Shown here one piece after another: positions 15,915 to 23,436 of a stretch of DNA of 64,000 nucleotides (position 1 is the stretch's first letter; every line of letters starts with the position of its first letter). The DNA is from Burkholderiales bacterium (lineage in GTDB: Bacteria > Pseudomonadota > Gammaproteobacteria > Burkholderiales > SG8-39), in assembly GCA_014860445.1 (NCBI GenBank), contig JACZJT010000017.1, forward strand, positions 142,596 through 206,595, read 5' to 3'. A program made the translations under genes and the position numbers. Below the pieces are notes generated by a model. It saw only the letters and a list, made by a program, of their open reading frames with translations. It was not told where the DNA came from and ran no database searches.

Positions 15915-16812
15915 ATCCGCGCGCGGGCCGCGTCGACAGATAGATCCCCGGCAGGATCATCGCCGCGCCCATCCAATGGAAGTCGCGCACCGGCTCACCC
16001 AGCACCAGCCATGCGGCGGCGGCCGCGTAGATCGGCCCGAGGTACAGCACCACCCCGACGCGCGCCGCGCCGAGTTCGCGCTGCATGTACGAATAGGCGA
16101 GGTAGGCGCCCAGGCCCGGAAACAGCGCGACGGCCAGGATATAAGCGAAGCTCATCCAGGAGACCTGCGTGGGCATGAACCACAGCGCCTCGATGAGCGT
16201 GAGCGGTGCGAGCACCACCAGTCCGCCGCCCATGATAAGGGTGAGGCGCGCCGCGGGCCCGAAGGGGCTGGGCCATGCCTTGAGCAACAGCGAATATGCC
16301 GTCCAGGAAAGCGTCGCCGCCAGTATCCATGCATCCCCGACGCTGAACTGCACTTCGGCCAGATCGCGCCACTGGCCTTTGAGCACGATGTGCAGTACGC
16401 CCGCGAATGCCAGCCCGACCCCGGTCATCTGCACCGCACCCATGCGCTCTTTGAGCACGAAGCGGGACATCAGCGCGATCATCACCGGTGAAGTCGAATA
16501 GATCAGCGCGATATTGGTGGCCACCGTCGTGCGCGCACCCACGTAGACGAACGCGCCGCAGATCCACATGCCGAGCGCGCCCAGCACAAGGAACTGCTTC
16601 CATCCGCGGCGGATCGCGATCGGATGCGCGGCGATTTCGCGCCAGGACAGCGCGGCGAGCAGCAAAAATGCGATCAACCAGCGGCCGAAGGCCAGCGCGT
16701 GGGGCGCGACGGTGTTCACAGCACTGCGGCCGACCAGGTAGTTGACGCTCCACAGGGCCGGGGCGATGAATAGGAGGGCGTATGCCCACTGCTTGCGATG
16801 TTTTGGGTTCAA
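15883..16812 (-). CDS. EamA/DMT-family transporter
   Basis: A ten-helix drug/metabolite-type transporter with two EamA repeats; the first begins LLFIAPALWSVNYLVGRSAV, the second around DAWILAATLSWTAYSLLLK. Substrate unknown. The start is uncertain: no ATG exists near the first helix, the best in-frame choice is a TTG at 16812 (309 residues), and a GTG at 16923 would add 37 residues without a ribosome binding site. It separates fdhD from mobA and overlaps fdhD tail to tail. Confidence 0.85.
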   Translation of the reverse strand: MNPKHRKQWAYALLFIAPALWSVNYLVGRSAVNTVAPHALAFGRWLIAFLLLAALSWREIAAHPIAIRRGWKQFLVLGALGMWICGAFVYVGARTTVATNIALIYSTSPVMIALMSRFVLKERMGAVQMTGVGLAFAGVLHIVLKGQWRDLAEVQFSVGDAWILAATLSWTAYSLLLKAWPSPFGPAARLTLIMGGGLVVLAPLTLIEALWFMPTQVSWMSFAYILAVALFPGLGAYLAYSYMQRELGAARVGVVLYLGPIYAAAAAWLVLGEPVRDFHWMGAAMILPGIYLSTRPARGFRQARSGSPF

Positions 16813-16966
16813 TGGCGGGCCGATAGAACGGGTACGGGGCGCGCCGCGCCCCGTTTGCGCGATTATATAGCGGAAGCCGCGGGCGCATTCCCGTCTGAGA
16901 TGCAAACGCTGCGAAACGCGCACACTGAAACCGCACCGTTCGCCCGTCTACCGATAGAATGTCGGC

Positions 16967-17557
16967 ATGTCAGAAAACAAAGCGATCACGGGACTGATCC
17001 TCGCCGGCGGCCAGGGACGGCGCATGGGCGGCGTGGACAAGGGCCTGCAGGAATTCCGCGGCAAGCGCCTGGTGGACCATGTCTACGAACGCCTCGCACC
17101 GCAGGTCGCCGGCATTATCGTCAACGCCAACCAGAACCACGACGCCTACCGAACGTTCGGCGTGCGCGTGATCAGCGACGCGATCGGAAAATTCGCCGGC
17201 CCCCTGGCGGGACTGCACGCAGGACTGTGCGTTTCACGCCGACCTTACCTCGTATCGGTGCCCTGCGACTCACCGTTTCTGCCCGATGATCTGGTCGCGC
17301 GTCTCTATGCGGGGCTGGAGGACGCCGGCGCCGAAATCGCTGTACCCAAGACCGGCCAGTGGCAGCAGCCGGTATTCTGCCTGGTGCGCTGCGGCGTCCT
17401 CGATCACCTCACCGACTATCTCAAGAGCGGCGGGCGCAAAGTCGACGCCTGGTACGCGACCCTGCGTCTCGTCGAGGTCGCGTTCGACGACGAGGTCGAG
17501 GCCTTTTCCAATATCAACACCAGCGATGAACTCAAGACCTTTGAAGCTGGAACATAG
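16967..17557 (+). CDS. mobA: Molybdenum cofactor guanylyltransferase MobA
   Basis: A 196-residue enzyme that attaches GMP to molybdopterin, making the MGD and bis-MGD form required by FdhA. Seen: the nucleotide-binding opening LILAGGQGRRMGGVDKGL (residues 10-27), DAIGKFAGPLAGL, and PCDSPFLP, the metal- and substrate-binding loop of the family. Length is normal. It is eight bases upstream of moeA, so the two are co-transcribed. Confidence 0.95.
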   Translation: MSENKAITGLILAGGQGRRMGGVDKGLQEFRGKRLVDHVYERLAPQVAGIIVNANQNHDAYRTFGVRVISDAIGKFAGPLAGLHAGLCVSRRPYLVSVPCDSPFLPDDLVARLYAGLEDAGAEIAVPKTGQWQQPVFCLVRCGVLDHLTDYLKSGGRKVDAWYATLRLVEVAFDDEVEAFSNINTSDELKTFEAGT

Positions 17558-17565
17558 GGACTAGC

Positions 17566-18843
17566 ATGACAACACTGCAGCAGATCACCAGTTGCATGGA
17601 CGCCTACGATCCGGATGCACTGTCCGTGGACCAGGCGCGCGCGGTCGTGCGCGCCTTCCTCACGCCCGTATCCACAAATGAACGCGTCGCGGTGCGCAGC
17701 GCGCTCGGGCGCGTTCTGGGCGAGGACATCGTATCCACACTCGATGTGCCGGCGCACGACAACTCGGCCATGGACGGCTATGCCATGAACCACGCCGATC
17801 TCGCGCCGGAGGGTGAGACCGTGCTGCGCCTGGCCGGAAGCGCTTTTGCCGGTCGCCAGTTCGACGGCAGCGTGGCCAGCGGCGAGTGTGTGCGCATCAT
17901 GACCGGTGCGGTCATGCCCAAGGGCACCGACACCGTGGTGATTCAGGAAATCGTCCAGGCGGAGGGCGAGAAGGTGCGTATTCCCGCCGGCCAGAAACGC
18001 GGCCAGAACCGGCGCCTTGCGGGCGAGGACCTGAGCGTGGGCAAGGCGGTACTGCGCGCCGGCACGCCTGTCGGCCCGGCGCAGCTCGGGTTGATGGCCT
18101 CGCTGGGGCTGGCCGAAGTCGCGGTGCGCCGGCGCTTGCGCGTGGCCTTCTTTTCCACCGGCGACGAACTGTGCTCGGTCGGCACGCAACTCGCAGCAGG
18201 CGAGGTCTACGACAGCAATCGCTATACCCTCTACGGCATGCTCGCGCGGCTGGGCTGCGACATCGTCGACATGGGCGTGGTACGCGATGACCCGACGAGT
18301 CTCGAGCAGGCGCTCAAGAGCGCGGCAGCGGACGCCGACGCGGTCATCACCTCGGGCGGCGTGTCCGTGGGCGAAGCGGATTTCATCCGCGAACTGCTGA
18401 GCAGGCTCGGCGAAGTGGCGTTCTGGAAAATCGCCATGAAACCGGGCCGGCCCATGGCCTTCGGCAAGATCGCGCACGCCGGAAACACGGCGCATTTCTT
18501 CGGCCTGCCCGGCAATCCGGTTGCGGTGATGGTGACGTTCTATCAGTTCGTGCGCGAGGCGCTGCTCGCCCTCTCCGGCCGCAGCGGCGACTGCACGCTG
18601 CCGCTGCTGCGTGTGCCCAGCACAGCCGCGATCAAGAAGAACCCGGGGCGCACCGAATTCCAGCGCGGCACCCTTGTACGCGACGACCAGGGACTGTGGA
18701 GCGTGAGCCCGACCGGTGCACAGGGTTCGGGCGTATTGCGCTCCATGTCCGAGGCCAATTGCTTCATCGTGCTCGAGCACGAACGCGGGTCGGTCAAACC
18801 GGGCGAGCCGGTGCAGGTGCAGTTGTTCGAAGGCTTGATTTAG
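17566..18843 (+). CDS. moeA: Molybdopterin molybdenumtransferase MoeA
   Basis: A 425-residue enzyme that inserts molybdate into adenylated molybdopterin. Visible family motifs are LGRVLGEDI, the DNSAMDGYA stretch, GAVMPKGTDTVV, FFSTGDEL, the SGGVSVGEADF molybdopterin loop, KPGRPMAFG and GLPGNPVAVMV. Length and order are normal. It lies directly after mobA and is followed by the second copy of the two-hairpin repeat. Together with moaA and fdhD it supplies the formate dehydrogenase; moaC, moaD, moaE and mog are not in the window. Confidence 0.96.
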   Translation: MTTLQQITSCMDAYDPDALSVDQARAVVRAFLTPVSTNERVAVRSALGRVLGEDIVSTLDVPAHDNSAMDGYAMNHADLAPEGETVLRLAGSAFAGRQFDGSVASGECVRIMTGAVMPKGTDTVVIQEIVQAEGEKVRIPAGQKRGQNRRLAGEDLSVGKAVLRAGTPVGPAQLGLMASLGLAEVAVRRRLRVAFFSTGDELCSVGTQLAAGEVYDSNRYTLYGMLARLGCDIVDMGVVRDDPTSLEQALKSAAADADAVITSGGVSVGEADFIRELLSRLGEVAFWKIAMKPGRPMAFGKIAHAGNTAHFFGLPGNPVAVMVTFYQFVREALLALSGRSGDCTLPLLRVPSTAAIKKNPGRTEFQRGTLVRDDQGLWSVSPTGAQGSGVLRSMSEANCFIVLEHERGSVKPGEPVQVQLFEGLI

Positions 18844-18855
18844 GGTTCGTTTCAA

Positions 18856-18921
18856 TATGAGGGGACACCTCCCCTCATACTCCCCTAAGTCGGCGGCCAT
18901 TTCGGTAATTCTGAAATGGCC
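18856..18921 (+). repeat. Two-hairpin repeat element, copy B
   Basis: TATGAGGGGA pairs with TCCCCTCATA around CACC (18856-18879). The linker CTCCCCTAAGTC follows, then GGCCATTTC pairs with GAAATGGCC (18895-18921). First hairpin core, linker and order match copy A at 631-692, while hairpin 2 has a different sequence but the same position. It lies 12 bases after moeA and upstream of the MlaE-like gene. Confidence 0.6.
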
Positions 18922-18984
18922 TCTTGGGATCCGCCGCGGCGGCCGTGCGCCGCTGCCCCTGTTCCCCGGTGGTATCATCTGCGC

Positions 18985-19803
18985 ATGCGTCAGGCATCCT
19001 CACTGCATCACCATGTGCTTCGCGCCCCCGGCGAGGCCGCATCGGCGTTCACGGGGTGGAGTATCAGCTGGTGGCGCGTATTTCACTTCGGCGCGCTCGC
19101 GCTGGTGATGGCGCTCTCGCCCAGGACCTACGACCGGGAAAATCGCGCCGTCACGGCGAAACAGATTTACTTCACCGCCTGGCAGGTCCTGCCCTGGTTC
19201 ACGCTGCTCGCCGCACTGCTCAGCACGGTGCTGATCCGCATCGTCGTGGCGACCGCGGCCGGCTACGGTCTGTTGCAGTACGCGCCGGAGTTGGTGGTGC
19301 GCGTGCTGGTGCTGGAACTCATTCCGCTGTTCGCCGCCCTTTTTGTCGCACTGCGCTCGGGGGCGGCGATCAATACCGAGGTCGCGCTGATGCATATCCG
19401 CGGCGACTTCGACGCAATGCAGCGCGCGGGCGGGGACCCGCTGCGCCGCGAACTGGTGCCGCGCGTGATCGGCAGCGCGGTGTCGGTGCTGGCGCTGGCC
19501 ACGGTCAGCGGGATGATCGCGCTCGTGATCGGATATATCGGCGTCTACGGGTTCTCACCCTGGGGATTCGACGCATACACGCGCACGGTCGGTCTCGTGT
19601 TCGACCTCGAAGCAAGCCTCGGTCTTGCACTGAAGATGCTGCTGTTCGGCGCCGCAGTGGCGGTGATTCCGATTGCCGCCAGTCTGGAAATGCCGCGCGA
19701 AATGCGTCTCGCGCCGGTGGCGGTGCTGCGCGGCATGGTGCGACTGTTCCTGGTGCTGGTGCTGCTCGAAGGCGCGTCGCTGGCCTTGACCTACCAAATA
19801 TAG
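18985..19803 (+). CDS. MlaE/YrbE-family ABC permease
   Basis: A 272-residue membrane permease of the MlaE family, which moves phospholipids or other lipids across the inner membrane with an ATPase and an MCE protein. Seen: the signature loop LRSGAAINTEVALMHIRGDF followed by AGGDPLRRELVPR, and about five hydrophobic helices. The ATG at 18985 was chosen over a frame start at 18916, which lies in the repeat. Eight bases separate it from the MCE gene. No MlaF ATPase gene is next to it. Confidence 0.88.
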   Translation: MRQASSLHHHVLRAPGEAASAFTGWSISWWRVFHFGALALVMALSPRTYDRENRAVTAKQIYFTAWQVLPWFTLLAALLSTVLIRIVVATAAGYGLLQYAPELVVRVLVLELIPLFAALFVALRSGAAINTEVALMHIRGDFDAMQRAGGDPLRRELVPRVIGSAVSVLALATVSGMIALVIGYIGVYGFSPWGFDAYTRTVGLVFDLEASLGLALKMLLFGAAVAVIPIAASLEMPREMRLAPVAVLRGMVRLFLVLVLLEGASLALTYQI

Positions 19804-19810
19804 AAGCGCC

Positions 19811-20788
19811 ATGCCCCCGGAAATCCAGCCACCACCATTGATTCCGCACGTCGAATTCAAGGCGACGCTGCTGCTGGTGCTGACCCTCGCCCTGATCGCG
19901 GGCTTTATTACCTATGTCATGTATGCGCGCGGCGCGTTCGAGAAAACACAGCGCCTGGTGTTGGTCGCCGAGGACTCCGAGGGCGCAAAGGTAGGCATGG
20001 ATCTGACCTTCTCCGGATTTCCGATCGGGCGCGTGCAGCGCATCGAGCTTGCCGAAGATGGAAAAGCGCGCATCCTGGTCGACGTGCCGGAGAAGGCCGC
20101 CCGCTGGCTGCGCATCTCCACCGTCTTCACCATGGAACGCGGAATCGTCGGTGACACCCGCATTCGCGCATTCACCGGGGTACTGGATGATCCGCCGCTG
20201 CCCGACGGGGCGATACGGCCGGTGCTGCGCGGAGACGCGAGTGCGGAGATTCCGCGCCTGATCGCGACCATGCGCACGCTGCTAGAAAACCTGGAGCGCA
20301 TGACGGGAGCGGACTCCAGCCTCAGCAACAGCCTCGCCAACGTGAAAACCGTCACCGAGCGCATGAAAAGCCGCTACGGCGCGCTTGCGGCCATGCTCGG
20401 CAGCGAGGCCAACGCGCAAAAGGTGATCGGTTCGATCGATCGCGCCAACGCGCTGCTCGCATCCGTAAGCGGGCTGTCGCTCAAGGTAGACAATCTGCTC
20501 TCCAAAACGGACGCGCGCGTGTTCGGCTCCGCCGGCGTCATGGACGAAACGCAAAAGGCGATGGCGCAGTTGAACGCGGTGCTGGGCGATGCGCGCGAAA
20601 GCCTGAAAAAGGCCGATGCCGTGCTCGCCGAGGCGCAGGCGATCGGCGCCAACACGCGCACGGCCACCGCGGATCTCGCCGCGCTGCGCGCGGAGGTGGA
20701 AGCGAGCCTGCGCAAGGTTGCGCACCTGGTGGAAGAGGTGAACCGCAAGTGGCCGTTCGCGCGCGACACGAAGTTGAAGCTGCCATGA
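19811..20788 (+). CDS. MlaD-family (MCE) protein
   Basis: A 325-residue protein with one N-terminal membrane helix (residues about 17-40), an MCE domain (KVGMDLTFSGFPIGRVQRIEL and the following strands) and a long helical C-terminal region, like the MCE subunits that form hexameric lipid-carrying rings on the periplasmic side. It pairs with the MlaE-like permease before it and the lipoprotein after it, whose ATG overlaps this stop. Confidence 0.9.
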   Translation: MPPEIQPPPLIPHVEFKATLLLVLTLALIAGFITYVMYARGAFEKTQRLVLVAEDSEGAKVGMDLTFSGFPIGRVQRIELAEDGKARILVDVPEKAARWLRISTVFTMERGIVGDTRIRAFTGVLDDPPLPDGAIRPVLRGDASAEIPRLIATMRTLLENLERMTGADSSLSNSLANVKTVTERMKSRYGALAAMLGSEANAQKVIGSIDRANALLASVSGLSLKVDNLLSKTDARVFGSAGVMDETQKAMAQLNAVLGDARESLKKADAVLAEAQAIGANTRTATADLAALRAEVEASLRKVAHLVEEVNRKWPFARDTKLKLP

Positions 20789-21438
20789 AGGCCTTGCTGC
20801 CGGCGGCGCTGCTGCTCCTCGCCGCGTGCGCCAGCACACCGGTGCCGCCGGACTGGCAGGTGAACGCGCAGTCATCGCTGGAAAATTTTTCGGCCGCCTA
20901 CTACGCCGGCAACACGCGGCTCGCGGCGCAGGAATTCGCCCGCGCACGCGCCGAAATCGCCGCCACAGGCCGGCCCGACCTGCTCGCGCGTGCCGAACTG
21001 GTGCGCTGCGCCGCACGCGTGGCGAGCCTGGAATTCGAGGCTTGCGCCGGCTTCGACGCGCTCGCCGTGGACGCAGGCAAGGAAGAGCGCGCCTACGCGG
21101 CCTTCCTCGCCGGACGCTGGCAGGGCCTGGATGCGGCGCTGCTGCCAGTGCAGCATCGCGCGCTGCTCGCGGGCGCCGCCGACGCCGGCGCGCTGGAAGC
21201 AATCAAGGAACCCATATCGCGTCTGGTGGCTGCGGGCGTGCTGTTCCGCATGAACCGCCTGACGCCGGCGGGCATGGCCGCCGCCACTGAAACCGCTTCA
21301 GCCCAGGGCTGGCGCCGCCCGCTGCTCGCCTGGCTGGGTGTGCAGGCCGCGCGTGCCGAGGCGGCCGGCGACGCGGACGAAGCTGCGCGCATCCGCCGGC
21401 GCATCCAGATCGTGTCCAGCGACGCTTCGCGGAAATAG
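20785..21438 (+). CDS. Alanine-rich lipoprotein of the MCE operon
   Basis: A 217-residue lipoprotein with lipobox LLAAC at the end of a short signal peptide; the rest is Ala/Arg-rich and helical, perhaps TPR-like, with no domain I can name. The ATG overlaps the stop of the MCE gene (ATGA), so the start is fixed by coupling. In comparable MCE operons a lipoprotein often completes the path towards the outer membrane; that role is inferred only from position. Confidence 0.8.
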   Translation: MKALLPAALLLLAACASTPVPPDWQVNAQSSLENFSAAYYAGNTRLAAQEFARARAEIAATGRPDLLARAELVRCAARVASLEFEACAGFDALAVDAGKEERAYAAFLAGRWQGLDAALLPVQHRALLAGAADAGALEAIKEPISRLVAAGVLFRMNRLTPAGMAAATETASAQGWRRPLLAWLGVQAARAEAAGDADEAARIRRRIQIVSSDASRK

Positions 21439-21444
21439 CTGAGA

Positions 21445-22134
21445 ATGCCGCTGCTCGGACAAGCCGCAATGCTGCTCTCCTTCGACGTCGTTCAGGAGGC
21501 GATTCCCGAACACGACGAATGGCATACACACGAGCATTTTCCGGAGAGGCTCTCCATTCCGGGCTTCCTGCGCGCAAGCCGCTGGGTTGCGTCGCTGGGA
21601 CAGCCGCGATACTTCGTGATGTACGAGGTCGAGCAACTCGCCACCCTGACTTCCGATGCCTATCTCCAGCGATTGAACAATCCGAGCCCATGGACTTCGA
21701 AAATAATGCCCCATTACCGGCACATGACCAGGGGCTTCTGTTCCGTGACGGGCAGTTTTGGCTATGGCATGGGTCACGCCTGCGTACTGATACGCTTCAA
21801 GCCGACTGCGGAAAAAGCGTCTTCGCTGCGCGCGTGGTTGCTACGCGACGCTCTTCCTCAGCTTCCATCAAAACCCGGCATTGGCAGTGTTCATCTGTTC
21901 GAGGGGGCGGTGACGCCGCCGATGACGAACGAACAGCGCATTCGGGGCGTTGACTCAGGTGTCGACTGGGCATTGCTGCTCACCGGATACGCTCAAGACG
22001 CCCTGGCCAATCTGGCGCAATCCGAGCTCGGCAACGCACAACTTGAATTGCGCGGCGCCAAGGAAAGTCTGAGCGCGATGTACCGTATGGAATACTCGAC
22101 GATCCAAGGAGAGTTCGAGCAAACGGGTCGATGA
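21445..22134 (+). CDS. Hypothetical protein, probable tandem dimeric alpha/beta-barrel
   Basis: A 229-residue protein I cannot assign. Two halves look alike in layout: first LLSFDVVQEAIPEHDEWHTH with HFPERLSIPGFLRASRW, then ACVLIRFKPTAEKASSLRAW with the second half's GIGSVHLFEG. This suggests two ferredoxin-like (EthD or ABM-like) repeats. It starts six bases after the lipoprotein gene, so it may be the last gene of that operon, and precedes a glutathione transferase. Binding or turnover of a small hydrophobic molecule is possible but unproven. Confidence 0.7.
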   Translation: MPLLGQAAMLLSFDVVQEAIPEHDEWHTHEHFPERLSIPGFLRASRWVASLGQPRYFVMYEVEQLATLTSDAYLQRLNNPSPWTSKIMPHYRHMTRGFCSVTGSFGYGMGHACVLIRFKPTAEKASSLRAWLLRDALPQLPSKPGIGSVHLFEGAVTPPMTNEQRIRGVDSGVDWALLLTGYAQDALANLAQSELGNAQLELRGAKESLSAMYRMEYSTIQGEFEQTGR

Positions 22135-22210
22135 CACGCTTGAAATGGAACCTCGCTTCCGCTGCAAAATGGATAAGAGGAAAAACGCGAGAACAAAAGG
22201 AGACACGACA

Positions 22211-22885
22211 ATGAAACTCTATATGCACCCGGTATCGACCGCTTCCCGTCCCGTAAGGCTATTCATCGCCGAAAACGGGATTGAATGCGATGAGGAACTG
22301 GTCGACATCCTCAAAGGCGCACATCATCAGGAACCGTATGCGTCGGCCAATCCCAACCGTCTGGTGCCGATGCTCGAGGACGGCGATTTTCGTCTGACCG
22401 AAGGCTCGGCGATCCTGAAGTACCTTGCCGATAAATACGAGTTGCCGTCCTACCCGAAGGACCTGAAGAAGCGCGCCAAGGTCAACGAGGCGATGGATTG
22501 GATCAACACCCAGCTCTATCTGAACCTGGGTTACGGCCTGGTCTATCCACAGATCTTTCCGCACCACAAGCGCCGCAGTGACGAGGCGCATGCCGGCACC
22601 ATCGCCTGGGGACAACAAGGCGCCAAAAGATGGCTGGAGGTTCTCGACAAGCACTGGATTGGACCAAAGAACCAGTATCTCTGCGGCAACGATCTGACCA
22701 TTGCCGATTATTTCGGCGCAGCAATTGTGTCGATCGGCGAGCTTATCGACTGCGATTTCTCCGCCTACCCCAACGTCAAGCGCTGGCTCGACAATATGAA
22801 AAAGCTGAAGTCGTGGGACCAGATCAACGGAGCGTTCAATGGCTTCGTAGCCGGCAACAAGGGCAAGTCGTTCGTAGGCGTGTGA
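22211..22885 (+). CDS. Glutathione S-transferase family protein
   Basis: A 224-residue cytosolic GST. The N-terminal thioredoxin-like part shows STASRPVRLFIAENGI, NPNRLVPMLEDGDF and EGSAILKYLADKY, the glutathione-binding elements. The helical C-terminal part has LTIADYFGAAIV. A strong AAAGGAGA precedes the ATG at 22211; the longer frame from 22145 is not needed. It resembles theta-class enzymes. Substrate unknown. Confidence 0.92.
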   Translation: MKLYMHPVSTASRPVRLFIAENGIECDEELVDILKGAHHQEPYASANPNRLVPMLEDGDFRLTEGSAILKYLADKYELPSYPKDLKKRAKVNEAMDWINTQLYLNLGYGLVYPQIFPHHKRRSDEAHAGTIAWGQQGAKRWLEVLDKHWIGPKNQYLCGNDLTIADYFGAAIVSIGELIDCDFSAYPNVKRWLDNMKKLKSWDQINGAFNGFVAGNKGKSFVGV

Positions 22886-23010
22886 ATACTGTTTTCAGTA
22901 TAAAACCGCACTTTTCAGAACGCGGCTCCTGGCCGGGAAGCGATCACCTCATCCGTTCGGACTATAGACAATACTCGAGGAATTTGCGATAAATTAAGCG
23001 TACGCCCTCG

Positions 23011-23038
23011 TTTTTCCCTTTTTTCGATACGGGAAAAA
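23011..23038 (+). promoter_or_regulatory. Leader hairpin upstream of a small gene
   Basis: TTTTTCCC pairs with GGGAAAAA across a 12-base loop, ending shortly before the GGGGGAGGAG ribosome binding site of the gene at 23065. It could be a weak terminator or a leader structure. Confidence 0.35.
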
Positions 23039-23064
23039 GCCCAACCGGGGGGGAGGAGCTCAAG

Positions 23065-23397
23065 ATGAAGAATGCGCCAAAAATCGGCCTGCCACCGCCG
23101 CTGGATGAAACACGTCCGAGCATGGCGGATGCGCTCAGAACGGGCTTTCCACTGTTTCTGAATGAAGAGAATCTGAGATCGGCGATCGAATCGGTTTGCG
23201 CAGATTTCGGGATGCTGACGTATCTGCACATACTCCCCGCGATGCGAGGGACCAGTTTCCATTGCGCCTGTTCTATAAAGCTGGACTCCGAGGCGGCCCA
23301 TGCCGCGCTGAAATCAAAGTTCCAGGTAATGGAACACGCCGGCGAACTCCATTTCATGGCGGAGGTGGATGAACGATGGACCGGCCGGACCCTGTAG
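23065..23397 (+). CDS. Hypothetical small protein
   Basis: A 110-residue protein with an excellent ribosome binding site (GGGAGGAG eight bases before ATG). It has no signal peptide or membrane segment. It contains SAIESVCADFGMLTYLHILP, a run with two cysteines (FHCACSIKL) and an acidic end. The alternation of a helix with strands recalls a ferredoxin-like fold, but I recognise no family. It stands alone between the GST gene and the convergent kinase gene. Confidence 0.65.
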   Translation: MKNAPKIGLPPPLDETRPSMADALRTGFPLFLNEENLRSAIESVCADFGMLTYLHILPAMRGTSFHCACSIKLDSEAAHAALKSKFQVMEHAGELHFMAEVDERWTGRTL

Positions 23398-23436
23398 TCC
23401 CGCCACCTGCCCGTCGTTGCCTTTGACGTCAGCCGC

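Noticed and set aside
17416-18978. A 520-codon open frame on the minus strand
   Set aside because: Antisense to moeA and the end of mobA; His/Ala/Arg-rich with no domain.
22886-22901. ATACTG-TTTT-CAGTAT hairpin after the GST gene as a terminator
   Set aside because: Stem is only six base pairs and no T-tract follows on the plus strand.
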